From Coralliovum pocilloporae (GTDB lineage Bacteria; Pseudomonadota; Alphaproteobacteria; Rhizobiales; Cohaesibacteraceae): a stretch of DNA of 64,000 nt. The notes below the pieces were generated by a model, which was given only the letters and a program-made list of their open reading frames with translations, was not told the DNA's origin and did not search any database. The position numbers were made by a program, and so were the translations under genes. The DNA lies in the NCBI RefSeq assembly GCF_030845175.1, contig NZ_CP132542.1:2887501-2951500 (forward strand), read 5' to 3'. Shown piece after piece: positions 35,534 through 44,121 of this stretch (position 1 is the stretch's first letter; each line of letters opens with the position of its first letter).

Positions 35534-36561
35534 TCAAGATGACGATCGGTCATTCTCAGCACGAACGGGATGAGAAAGCTTAGGAAGATCAGTCTTGAGA
35601 CGTGATGCGCGGCAATAAAGGCCGGATTAGCGCCCAGCAGAACACCCATGGCGGCCATGGCTTCAAGCCCTCCCGGAGCGACAGCCACCAGTATCTGGGG
35701 CAAAGACATGCCGAGAAACCAGGACAGAAGCGCAGCAACACCCACTGAAACAAGCATTGAGACCAGCGTAATGTAACCGGCACCGGCCAGAGCAGCCCTG
35801 AGGCGCGGCCAGCTTACATTGCTGAACCGGGTTCCGATAATGGTACCCATGACGGCAAAAGCCGGAAAGGCCAGCCAGTCCGGTACGGCTCCGTGAGAGA
35901 ACTCTGTTGCATGCGCGATTGCGGAGACAAAAAGCCCTCCTAGCAGGAGAGCTGCGGGTACATTCAGGCGCAAAAAAGTGAAGCCGATCAGAAGAGCAAC
36001 GCCAGTCAATGGCAGCAATCCCCAAATGTCCATTGTGATCGCGGCTGGTGATCCGGTGTCCAGCGTTGAGCCGGACAGTGCAACCACCAGAAAAGGAACC
36101 ACCAGAGTGAGAAACAGCACTCGGCAGCTCTGCATAATGCTGAGGGCAGTCAGGTCCGCTTTGACGTCAGTGCTGAGACTGAGAACAAAGCTGAGATGAC
36201 CAGGTGTTGAAGAGAGCAGGGCTGTTCTGAGATCGTAGCCGAACAGGCGATTGAGGCCGATTGTACCAAACGCCATGATGAGGATGAGGCCCGCAAACAG
36301 CAGAAGAATACTGCCGGGCCAGCGCTGGGCTGTCTCAATGGCCTCAGGTGTGACACCGGCCCCCATGGTAAGGCCGATGATCAGGAAGCAGATATGTCTG
36401 AGGGGAACAGGGACTGCAGTTTTCAGCCCCAGAAGAGCGGCAAGCGTCACAAGAAGGGCAGGTCCGGTCAGCCAGGGAGCCGGAAAAGCAAGTGCCCAGG
36501 CTGCAAGGGCACCCACCATTCCGGTCAGAAGTGTCAGTCCGACTGCCCGGGCCCGCTCCAA
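35518..36561 (-). CDS. AbrB-family membrane protein (putative transporter)
   Basis: 347 residues from a TTG at 36561 that directly follows the tctA stop and has AGGGG nine bases upstream; the open frame extends to 36636, inside tctA. It is made of two repeated hydrophobic halves with signatures GLTMGAGVTPEAIE and ALAPGGLEAMAAMGVLLGANPAFIAAHH, as in the duplicated membrane AbrB family (unrelated to the DNA-binding AbrB). It is the last gene of the tct operon. A role in efflux of the same substrate is sometimes assumed; I keep it open. Confidence 0.78.
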   Translation of the reverse strand: MERARAVGLTLLTGMVGALAAWALAFPAPWLTGPALLVTLAALLGLKTAVPVPLRHICFLIIGLTMGAGVTPEAIETAQRWPGSILLLFAGLILIMAFGTIGLNRLFGYDLRTALLSSTPGHLSFVLSLSTDVKADLTALSIMQSCRVLFLTLVVPFLVVALSGSTLDTGSPAAITMDIWGLLPLTGVALLIGFTFLRLNVPAALLLGGLFVSAIAHATEFSHGAVPDWLAFPAFAVMGTIIGTRFSNVSWPRLRAALAGAGYITLVSMLVSVGVAALLSWFLGMSLPQILVAVAPGGLEAMAAMGVLLGANPAFIAAHHVSRLIFLSFLIPFVLRMTDRHLDQAGS

Positions 36562-36562
36562 C

Positions 36563-38101
36563 TTAATCCCCTTCCAATTCCGGTTCTGATTTCGCCTGCC
36601 GCCAAGCCGCGATGCGGGCCGAGACGAACGGAGCAATCAGGCAAAGTCCGGCAATGACAAGAATGCTCAATGTCAAAGGACGCTCCCAAAGGAAGGACCA
36701 GCTGTCGTTGTTGATCAGCAAAGCCCGCCGCAGGTTCTCTTCCATCATGCCGCCGAGGATGAAGCCCAGAATCATCGGAGCCATCGGGAAGTCCAGGATC
36801 CGCAGAATAATCGCCGCAATCGCGAAGACAACCATCAGCTGGATGTCGAACGTGTTGAAGCTGACGAAATAGACGCCAATCAGCGAGAAGAACAGGATCA
36901 GCGGCAGAAGGAACCGGGATGGAATGGCCAGAATCCGCGCAATATAGGGAATGAGCGGCAGATTGAGGATCAGCAGAATGATATTGCCGATCCACATGGA
37001 CACAATAACCGACCAGAACACATCAGGCTGATCGATATAGAGCCGCGGGCCCGGCTGAATACCATAACCGATCAGAGCACCCAGCATGATGGCAGTGGTG
37101 CCTGAGCCGGGAATGCCAAGGGTCAGCAGTGGCACAAAAGAGCCGGTGGCTGCTGCGTTGTTGGCGGTTTCAGGTGCGGAAAGACCGCGCACTGACCCTT
37201 TACCAAATTCCTTGCCTTTTTTCGGACCTGCCAGACGTTGCTCGGTTCCGTAAGCCAGGAAGCTGGCAATGGTGGCGCCTGCACCCGGGAGAACGCCAAT
37301 CAGGAAACCGAGAAGGGATGACCGGCCAATGACAGGAGCCATTTCCTTCACTTCTTCCTTGCTGACGGCCATAGATCCCAGATTGGCCGAGGCTTCCTTT
37401 TCCTTCAGGCGATCAGCATCTCCTTTGGGTTTCAGAACAGCCATCAGGGCCTCAGACAGGGCAAAGGTGGCCATGACCAGAAGCAGGAAGGAAATTCCAT
37501 CAATAAGGTCAATCATGCCAAGGGTGAAACGGGGAACCCCCTGGGTCTGGTCGGTGCCGACCGTTGACAGCATCAGCCCGACCACGGTCATCAGCAATGC
37601 CTTGGCCATATCCCCCTTGCCGGCAAAGGCGGCAACGGCCACAAGGCCCAGAACCATAAGGGCAAAGTAATCGGTTGACTGGAAGCTCAGGGATACGCTG
37701 GCAAGAAACGGAGCTGCGATCAGCAGGAACAGCGCTGCGATGACACCGCCTGAGAAGGATGAATAGGCTGCGATGGCCAGAGCCTTCCCCGCCATGCCCT
37801 TCTTGGCCATGGGGTAGCCGTCAAAGGATGTCGCTACCGTACTGGCCACACCCGGCGCATTGATCAGGATGGACGACGTGGAGCCACCAAAAATCGCACC
37901 ATAATAAACCGCAGCCATGAGAATGATCCCTGCTGACGGTTCAAGGCTGGCTGCAATCGGAATCATCAGTGCGATCGCAGACATCGGGCCAAGCCCGGGG
38001 AGCATGCCGATAAAGGTGCCGACAAGACAACCGAGCATCACAAACAGCAGGTTTTGAAAGGTGAGGGCCGTTGAAAGGCCAATGAGAATACCGTCCAGCA
38101 T
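36563..38101 (-). CDS. tctA: Tripartite tricarboxylate transporter large permease
   Basis: 512 residues with about 12 membrane segments and the family motif GMLPGLGPMSAIALMIPIAASL near the N-terminus; a second copy of the motif, GVLPGAGATIASFLAYGTEQ, lies in the middle. These are the two halves that form the substrate site. It works with TctB and periplasmic TctC to take up di- or tricarboxylates by ion symport. The operon order is tctC, tctB, tctA, then the AbrB-type gene. Confidence 0.92.
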   Translation of the reverse strand: MLDGILIGLSTALTFQNLLFVMLGCLVGTFIGMLPGLGPMSAIALMIPIAASLEPSAGIILMAAVYYGAIFGGSTSSILINAPGVASTVATSFDGYPMAKKGMAGKALAIAAYSSFSGGVIAALFLLIAAPFLASVSLSFQSTDYFALMVLGLVAVAAFAGKGDMAKALLMTVVGLMLSTVGTDQTQGVPRFTLGMIDLIDGISFLLLVMATFALSEALMAVLKPKGDADRLKEKEASANLGSMAVSKEEVKEMAPVIGRSSLLGFLIGVLPGAGATIASFLAYGTEQRLAGPKKGKEFGKGSVRGLSAPETANNAAATGSFVPLLTLGIPGSGTTAIMLGALIGYGIQPGPRLYIDQPDVFWSVIVSMWIGNIILLILNLPLIPYIARILAIPSRFLLPLILFFSLIGVYFVSFNTFDIQLMVVFAIAAIILRILDFPMAPMILGFILGGMMEENLRRALLINNDSWSFLWERPLTLSILVIAGLCLIAPFVSARIAAWRQAKSEPELEGD

Positions 38102-38104
38102 GGC

Positions 38105-38569
38105 TTATCCTTTCTTCGTCAGGAAGGAGGGAAGCGGCTCGATGAACACATCAAGACCCTGTGTCATCAGCACCCAGAACGCCACAACCAGTGGCACGGC
38201 CACCATCAGCAGGACCGGAATCTTGCGCTCGCCGAGAAGGCGGAAGCCGATCATGAGAAACAGTGAGGTGGAGATAATAAAGCCAAGCGGTCGGATGGTC
38301 AGCCCGTAGGCAGACATCAGCACCAGGAAGACAATGACCTTCGGCCAGTCATAGCCTCGCATGTCGAGGCCCTCGGATGAACCTGGGAAGACAATGACGA
38401 TCAGCGACAGACCAATACCCAGCACTGCCAGAACTTCCGGCATGGTTCGGGCATGAAACGCCACATTGGCCTGGAATGGCAGTAGGCGGATATCCTGGCT
38501 GAGATAGCCATAAGTCAGGCAGAACAACAGCAACAGGACGCCGCCAATCCGGTCTTTCGACAGCAGCAT
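38105..38569 (-). CDS. tctB: Tripartite tricarboxylate transporter small permease
   Basis: 154 residues from the ATG at 38569, preceded by CGGAG; an upstream extension to 38647 runs into the intercistronic hairpin. Four hydrophobic segments as in TctB proteins, including VLLLLFCLTYGYLSQ and the C-terminal VPLVVAFWVLMTQGLDVFIEP. It stabilises or couples TctA. Confidence 0.87.
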   Translation of the reverse strand: MLLSKDRIGGVLLLLFCLTYGYLSQDIRLLPFQANVAFHARTMPEVLAVLGIGLSLIVIVFPGSSEGLDMRGYDWPKVIVFLVLMSAYGLTIRPLGFIISTSLFLMIGFRLLGERKIPVLLMVAVPLVVAFWVLMTQGLDVFIEPLPSFLTKKG

Positions 38570-38605
38570 GATGGTGACTCCGGGAGATCGATTTGTTTGG
38601 AGAAA

Positions 38606-38633
38606 CGGCCAAGGCTTGTACAAGCCTTGGCCG
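38606..38633. terminator. Perfect 14-base intercistronic stem-loop between tctC and tctB
   Basis: CGGCCAAGGCTTGT at 38606-38619 and ACAAGCCTTGGCCG at 38620-38633 form an uninterrupted palindrome. It lies about 60 bases after the tctC stop, in the transcribed direction before tctB, and is followed by TTTCTCC on that strand. Confidence 0.75.
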
Positions 38634-38694
38634 TCCGTTGGTCTCAACAGTGGTGCGCCCTCTTAGTGCTCAGTGTGGGGCGCTTAGTTGTTGA

Positions 38695-39669
38695 TCAAAG
38701 GAAGCCAAGTTCCTTCATCAGGCCACCAATCTGGGCTTCCTGGGCTTCCAGGAATGTGGTGAAGTCATCACCTTTGTTGAAGATATCAACCCAGCCGTTG
38801 CGATCGCGAACTGTTGCCCATTCCGGGGTGGAGTACATCGCTTCCAGAGCTTTTTGATATCCCGCAGCCTGCTCGTCAGAAAGGCCAGGTGCTGCAAAGA
38901 AACCACGCCAGTTGACGAATTCCGCGCCTGTTGCACCAGCTTCACTGCAGGTTGGCGTATCTTTTGAAACTTCGAGCCGGGCCTTTGAGGTAACGCAGAG
39001 AATATTCACTTCACCCTGACGAGCAAGCTCAATTGCCTCGCCGAAACCGGTGGACAGTGCCTTGATCTCGCCGGAGAGAAGACCTGCCATGGCTTTGCCG
39101 CCAGCATCATAGGGGATGTACTTGACCTTGGTTGGATCTGTTCCGGCTGATTTCATCACGAGAGCGGTGACCAGATGGTCCATGCCGCCTGCAACAGACC
39201 CACCGCCGATAGCAACATTGGTCGGGTCCGCCTTGTAAGTATCGACAAGCTGCTGAAGGCTGGTAATGGATGAGCCCTTGTTGACCACGATGGCCGCATA
39301 ATCACCAATCGTACCGGCAATCGGTGTCAGGTCGCGGAAGGACTGCGGAAAGACTTTCTGCAGGGAGCGGATAACGATCGGCGTTGAGTTCACCATCAAC
39401 GTGCCGGAATCCTTGGTTTCGATCAGATGGGCAATGGCCTTGCCGCCGCCGCCGCCGGACATGTTTTCATATGTGGCATTAGCCACGATGCCGGATTTTG
39501 TCAGCGCTTCGCCTGTGCCACGCGCAGTGCCGTCCCAACCGCCACCAGCGCCACCTGGGATCAGGAAGTGAACCTTGTCGAGGGCCTTTTCAGAGCCAGC
39601 ATAGGCACCGGACGTGGCCATGACAGCAAAAGAAGCCGCGACCGCAGCCGCTTTCAGAAGTTTGAGCAT
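38695..39669 (-). CDS. tctC: Tripartite tricarboxylate transporter periplasmic binding protein
   Basis: 324 residues with a signal peptide ending near SGAYA (mature GSEKALDKVHF). Bug/TctC family signs are PGGAGGGWDGTARGTGEAL at the ligand loop and VAIGGGSVAGGMDHLV. It captures a carboxylate and delivers it to TctAB. Direct repeats upstream (39720-39738) and the nearby tctDE genes suggest two-component control. A palindromic CATCT-N4-AGATG lies in the leader. Confidence 0.92.
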   Translation of the reverse strand: MLKLLKAAAVAASFAVMATSGAYAGSEKALDKVHFLIPGGAGGGWDGTARGTGEALTKSGIVANATYENMSGGGGGKAIAHLIETKDSGTLMVNSTPIVIRSLQKVFPQSFRDLTPIAGTIGDYAAIVVNKGSSITSLQQLVDTYKADPTNVAIGGGSVAGGMDHLVTALVMKSAGTDPTKVKYIPYDAGGKAMAGLLSGEIKALSTGFGEAIELARQGEVNILCVTSKARLEVSKDTPTCSEAGATGAEFVNWRGFFAAPGLSDEQAAGYQKALEAMYSTPEWATVRDRNGWVDIFNKGDDFTTFLEAQEAQIGGLMKELGFL

Positions 39670-39719
39670 GATATCCTCCCAACATGCATCTCATCAGATG
39701 TGATATTCGGAGAAAATCA

Positions 39720-39738
39720 TATGAAACTGTTATGAACC
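39720..39738. promoter_or_regulatory. Direct repeat upstream of tctC, candidate TctD site
   Basis: TATGAAAC at 39720 and TATGAACC at 39731 are spaced 11 bases, one helical turn, the usual format for OmpR-family regulators. Confidence 0.35.
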
Positions 39739-39755
39739 TGACGGTCTGTCAGGTT
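39735..39755 (-). terminator. Hairpin after the orphan binding-protein gene
   Basis: AACCTGAC at 39735-39742 pairs with GTCAGGTT at 39748-39755, three bases after the stop codon. No U tract follows on the transcribed strand, so termination may be weak. Confidence 0.5.
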
Positions 39756-39757
39756 TA

Positions 39758-40855
39758 TCACCTTTGCTGCAGGGTCTTGTTCCATTTGTTGATAAACCGT
39801 GCCCGTTTGACCTGATCCAGATAGACGAGAAGCCCGGGGCTGACGGAAATCGGTCGCAGTTGAAAGCCCGATTCCTGTTTGAGCGTTGCTGCCGTGTTCG
39901 GGCCGGTGACCAATGGATGGAGAGAGGGAATCTTGGCCTGACGTGCCATGACACTCTGTCCTTCAAAGGACATCAGGTAATCCATGAAGAGACGGCCAAG
40001 TGCCGGGTTGGATGCGGCATTGGGTACAAGGGCAATGCGTGACATGACAATGGTGTAATCTGTGGGGAAGACTATGCCGAGCGTCGGGTTGTTCTGGGCC
40101 CATGCTGCCGCATAGGAGCCGAGAATGTTATATCCAATGGCAAACCGCCCGTCTGCCACGCGTTCCAGAATGGCTGATGAACTTGAATAGAGTTTTACTC
40201 CGGCCTGACCCATGGCCTTGACCAGCCCCCAAAGATCACGATTGTGTTCCGCATCACGGGCCAGGAACAGGAAGCCAACCCCGGCCCGCTCGATATCGTA
40301 GGTGGCAACCCGACCGTAAAGAGCATCGCTGCGACGTTCCAGCAATCCGGTCAGAGCAGCTCGGGTGCGGGGGATATCCGCCTCACTCAGGCTTGGTTTA
40401 TGATAGATAAGAACCGATGGTTCATAGGTCAGTGCAATAGCTGTGTCACGCCAGTTCGCCCATTTGGGCCATTGCCCGCCATTCGCGAGCTTTAGTTTCT
40501 GGGCGTAGCCGTCATTGGCCAGTTTCATCTGCAGATCCATGGCCGAAGAGATGACAATGTCAGCTGTTACCGAGCCCTCATCACTCTCTTCAAGAACCCG
40601 TTCGTAGATCTCAAGACTCTGCAGTTCATGATAGTGAACGCTGATACCGCGGTTCCTTGTCTGGAAGTCCCGGATCAGCGGTTCAGCAGCCTCAAGGTCT
40701 AGCGAAGAATAGATGTTCAGCCGCCGCTCCCCCGTGTTTCCGGCCTGAGCAGACGGGAAAATCGTCTGGGCCGTACCCGGAAGAATACTGAGAGTCAAAA
40801 GAATAAATGCCCCTGAAAGAGTAGAAAAAACAGAGTGATAACAGCATTTAAACAC
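39758..40855 (-). CDS. Family 1 periplasmic binding protein without permease, beside tctDE
   Basis: 365 residues with a signal peptide near FILLTLSILPGTAQ. The mature part resembles iron/thiamine-type binding proteins: LNIYSSLDLEAAEPLIRDF and ADIVISSAMDLQMKLANDG. No ABC permease or ATPase gene follows, and the gene is divergent from tctD. The likely job is periplasmic ligand sensing that feeds the TctE kinase rather than transport. It is tightly linked to tct genes in this arrangement in other bacteria, as I recall. Confidence 0.75.
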   Translation of the reverse strand: MFKCCYHSVFSTLSGAFILLTLSILPGTAQTIFPSAQAGNTGERRLNIYSSLDLEAAEPLIRDFQTRNRGISVHYHELQSLEIYERVLEESDEGSVTADIVISSAMDLQMKLANDGYAQKLKLANGGQWPKWANWRDTAIALTYEPSVLIYHKPSLSEADIPRTRAALTGLLERRSDALYGRVATYDIERAGVGFLFLARDAEHNRDLWGLVKAMGQAGVKLYSSSSAILERVADGRFAIGYNILGSYAAAWAQNNPTLGIVFPTDYTIVMSRIALVPNAASNPALGRLFMDYLMSFEGQSVMARQAKIPSLHPLVTGPNTAATLKQESGFQLRPISVSPGLLVYLDQVKRARFINKWNKTLQQR

Positions 40856-40934
40856 AGGCGTTTCCTCGTTTGGAGGCGGAAGGGCGGTTCACATTGCCGG
40901 ATTATGGCAGTACCAATACCGACGGGAGGACAGA

Positions 40935-41615
40935 ATGCGAATTCTTCTTGTGGAAGACAATTCAAAACTCGCGGCGGGCATTTGTGATGTTTTGCAGGGC
41001 GGTGGGTTTCAGGTGGATGTGGTGGAAAATGGCCTTGATGCAGATGCGGCTATTGCCACCACCACCTTTGATCTGATTGTGCTTGATCTGACCCTGCCGG
41101 ATCTGGATGGCCTTGAAGTGTTGACCAATCTCAGAAACCGGGGTGTTGCGGTTCCTGTGCTGATCGTCACGGCCAGGGGGGATCTGGATGACCGTATTCG
41201 CGGGCTGGATCTGGGGGCTGATGACTATCTGACCAAGCCTTTCGACGTGGCAGAACTTGAGGCTCGGGTACGAGCGCTGATCAGACGAAGCTCCGGGCGG
41301 GCGCAATCCACCATTCGTGTGGCACAACTGACGCTGGACCTGAGCAGTAATGCGTTGAGCTCGGAGACCGGGTTGATTGAAATTCCGCCGCGCGAACTGG
41401 CGGTTCTGCGCCTGATGCTGCTGTCGAAAAGCGATGTGGTGCCAAAATCAAAACTGATGGAATCTCTTTCCACGTTTGACAGTGATCCGAGCGAAAATGC
41501 CATTGAGCAGATTATCAGCCGTTTGCGCAAACGGCTGGCACCGCACGGTATCAGCATCAAGACAGCACGCGGGATTGGCTATTTCATTCTGGTTGATGAG
41601 GAGCAGGAGGCGTGA
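40935..41615 (+). CDS. tctD: OmpR-family response regulator (TctD type)
   Basis: 226 residues. Receiver domain with LLVEDNSKLA and the phosphoacceptor Asp in IVLDLTLPDLDG, Lys in YLTKPF. The C-terminal winged helix ends with ISRLRKKLAPHGISIKTARGIGYF. The stop overlaps the start of the kinase. Regulation of the tct operon is inferred from linkage. Confidence 0.9.
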   Translation: MRILLVEDNSKLAAGICDVLQGGGFQVDVVENGLDADAAIATTTFDLIVLDLTLPDLDGLEVLTNLRNRGVAVPVLIVTARGDLDDRIRGLDLGADDYLTKPFDVAELEARVRALIRRSSGRAQSTIRVAQLTLDLSSNALSSETGLIEIPPRELAVLRLMLLSKSDVVPKSKLMESLSTFDSDPSENAIEQIISRLRKRLAPHGISIKTARGIGYFILVDEEQEA

Positions 41616-43048
41616 TCCCAAGACGCTCTTCTCCCAAACAGGTCACATCCAGGCGATTCTCTGTCAGGCGTTATTCTCTCCGGCGCAGATTGCTGGTCTT
41701 CCTTCTCGTTCCCCTGTCGGCAATTGGCGTTCTGGCCATCTACGGGGCCTATCAATCCGCCATTGATACGGCGAATGAAGTGTTTGATCGGGTGCTGTCC
41801 GGCTCTGCCCTGGCCATTGCTGAGCGGGTGTTTGTCAACGACGATGCAGCCCTTGATGTCGATATCCCGTATGTCGCGCTGGAAATGCTCACATCCTCGG
41901 CCCAGGATCGGGTGTTCTACAGGGTGGAGACTGCGGATGGTGCGCTTGTGACAGGCTATGAAGGCCTTGGAGAGGTCCTGTCAGGCGTAACAACCGATGA
42001 CCGGTTCTCCTATGCGGACTCAGTCTATCGCGGGGCTCCCATCCGGCTTGCTGTGTATCACAGCGCCAGCTCTACCGGAGAACGTTCGATTTCCTATCGG
42101 GTGATGGTGGCTGAAACCACCAATGCCCGCACAGCTCTTGCCCAACAGCTGATCCTGAGGGCTGCTCTCAGACAATTGATGCTGATTGGCGCTGCTGCCG
42201 TTCTGGTCTGGGTCGCTGTGACGCGCTCATTGAGACCGCTCAAGCGTCTGGAAGAAGCCATTGATCGCAGAAGCCCGGATGACCTGCGGCCCATTGAACA
42301 TGACGTGCCGGAGGAAGTCGGTGGGCTGGTGGACCGGATCAATGATTTCATGGCCCGGCTTGATCAGGCGCTGAATGCCCTGAGGCACTTCACCGGTAAT
42401 GTCAGTCACCAGTTGCGGACGCCGATGACCATCCTCAGAACCCAGATAGCGCTGGCCTCGCGGTCCTCTGATCCCGAGCAGATCCGTGCGGTTCTGAAAG
42501 ATGGTGATGAAGCGATTTCCGATGCTGAGCGGACATTGAACCAGCTTCTCCTGATGGCACGGGTGGATGAATGGTCTTCCACTGCGTTACTGAGTGAAAC
42601 CGTCAATCTCAATCAGCTTGTTCGCGAGGTCGGTGCAGCACATGCAGTAGCCTGCGCACGGGCCGGGTTCGATCTGGAATTCCAGGGCGAGCAGGATGTC
42701 ATGTGCTCTGGAGATGCTGTTCTTCTTCAGGAGCTTGTCGGTAATCTGATCGACAATGCGGTCAAACATGCAAAGGGTGGCTCACGGATCATTCTTGCTG
42801 TTGATCGAACGGATGATGAAGCCCGTATCCGGGTTGAGGACAACGGGGCGGGAATCCCGGAAGACAGGCGCGAGGCCGTTCTGTCACGGTTTCAGACGAC
42901 CGGGCGCAACGGTTCTGGGCAGCATGGTCTCGGTTTGCCGATAGCAGTTGAGATTACGCGTCTATTTGGTGGTAAATTGTGTCTGTTCGAGACCACACCG
43001 GACGGAGGACTCAGCGTTCATATCCAGCTTCCCGCACAGACTTGCTAG
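41612..43048 (+). CDS. tctE: Sensor histidine kinase (TctE type)
   Basis: 478 residues beginning at GTG 41612 (GTGA overlap). A membrane segment lies near residues 30-52, a periplasmic sensor domain to about residue 185, and a second membrane segment near 188-208, then HAMP. The H-box is NVSHQLRTPM, the N-box LVGNLIDNAVKHA, and the G-box DNGAGIPEDRR, so it should be catalytically complete. The N-terminal tail is unusually basic and Ser/Arg rich. Confidence 0.9.
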   Translation: MIPRRSSPKQVTSRRFSVRRYSLRRRLLVFLLVPLSAIGVLAIYGAYQSAIDTANEVFDRVLSGSALAIAERVFVNDDAALDVDIPYVALEMLTSSAQDRVFYRVETADGALVTGYEGLGEVLSGVTTDDRFSYADSVYRGAPIRLAVYHSASSTGERSISYRVMVAETTNARTALAQQLILRAALRQLMLIGAAAVLVWVAVTRSLRPLKRLEEAIDRRSPDDLRPIEHDVPEEVGGLVDRINDFMARLDQALNALRHFTGNVSHQLRTPMTILRTQIALASRSSDPEQIRAVLKDGDEAISDAERTLNQLLLMARVDEWSSTALLSETVNLNQLVREVGAAHAVACARAGFDLEFQGEQDVMCSGDAVLLQELVGNLIDNAVKHAKGGSRIILAVDRTDDEARIRVEDNGAGIPEDRREAVLSRFQTTGRNGSGQHGLGLPIAVEITRLFGGKLCLFETTPDGGLSVHIQLPAQTC

Positions 43049-43090
43049 CAAGCGGATCCGCATCGTGATTCTGCCTTATTTTAGGGTCAG

Positions 43091-44095
43091 ATGCACAAGG
43101 AACGTATTTTGATTGGTAGAATGCTCATGGTGTTCAGAACTGCTTTTGCCCGCTTTGCGCGGCTTCTTGTTGCCCTCCTGGCGTTGAGTACAGGTGTGCA
43201 ATCTATCGATCAGGCCGTTGCCCAAGACAAAGCGACAGACCGAAACAGCGGATCGGTGGTTTTGTCAGGAACACACTGGATTTTTCAGGCGATTGATCTG
43301 GGGGAAGTCTGGTGGGGACCTGCAAGAGGGACGGAAGTCTTCCTGAGATTCTCGGACAAACGCGTGACCGGCTCTTCAGGGTGTAATCGATTTTTCGGAG
43401 AGTATACGCAATCGGGAAAAGAGCTTGCACTGTCGGAGCTGGGCAAGACGCGCATTGCATGTGACCCGGAAATCATGAAACAGGAGAGCGCCTTTCTTGA
43501 CCTTCTGAGCGGTGTCACAGAAGTCACGTTTGACGGACAATTGGCGACGTTCAGCAATCCGGACAAGGGCCACCTCGTGCTGCGCCGCAAGATTATTGGT
43601 GAGCCGAAGACACAGCACCAGAGCGATAGCCGGTATGACCGGTGCAAACAGGCTGGTGGTGCCCTGGTTGGTGCTCAGAACAGCCAGTGCGTCAGTCATG
43701 GCGAGGTAGCCTTTTCCGATGGCCGCACGCCAATCAGCCTTGATCAGTGCACCGGCTATTTCGATGGCTGTAACACCTGTCAGGTCGAGAATGGGGTTCT
43801 GAAAGGCTGTACGCGCAAAGCCTGTTCAGCAGAGCACAGCGCACCCCTATGCCTTGTCGGTGATGAAACTCTGCTTGATGGGGTTGGGCGGATTGTCGAA
43901 CGGCGCGGCCGGTCCATCGAAATCGTCTTTGATGACATCGTCGAACGGTTCACCCTGAAAAAGGGGTTGAAGACAACAGGGCTTGAAAAAGGCGATGAGG
44001 TCTTCATCCGTTACCTGACGTCAGCCGCCAGACAGAGGCCGAAGATCATTGAAATCAGGCGCTGGAAGATGCCGGAAAATGGCACCGAACAATGA
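43091..44095 (+). CDS. Secreted META-domain protein with Cys-rich C-terminal segment
   Basis: 334 residues. The signal peptide is around RLLVALLALSTGVQSIDQAVAQ. The META (HslJ-like) domain follows: GTHWIFQAIDLGEV, VTGSSGCNRFFGEYT and IMKQESAFLDLLSG. A second region from about residue 180 carries a Cys cluster, CTGYFDGCNTCQVENGVLKGCTR then CSAEHSAPLC, and ends with a small beta domain. Start could also be the ATG at 43127. META proteins are envelope stress or protease-inhibitor-like; the Cys-rich part probably forms disulfides in the periplasm. Confidence 0.72.
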   Translation: MHKERILIGRMLMVFRTAFARFARLLVALLALSTGVQSIDQAVAQDKATDRNSGSVVLSGTHWIFQAIDLGEVWWGPARGTEVFLRFSDKRVTGSSGCNRFFGEYTQSGKELALSELGKTRIACDPEIMKQESAFLDLLSGVTEVTFDGQLATFSNPDKGHLVLRRKIIGEPKTQHQSDSRYDRCKQAGGALVGAQNSQCVSHGEVAFSDGRTPISLDQCTGYFDGCNTCQVENGVLKGCTRKACSAEHSAPLCLVGDETLLDGVGRIVERRGRSIEIVFDDIVERFTLKKGLKTTGLEKGDEVFIRYLTSAARQRPKIIEIRRWKMPENGTEQ

Positions 44096-44121
44096 CCCCG
44101 GCATTCTCCCCCTTTGCTAAT

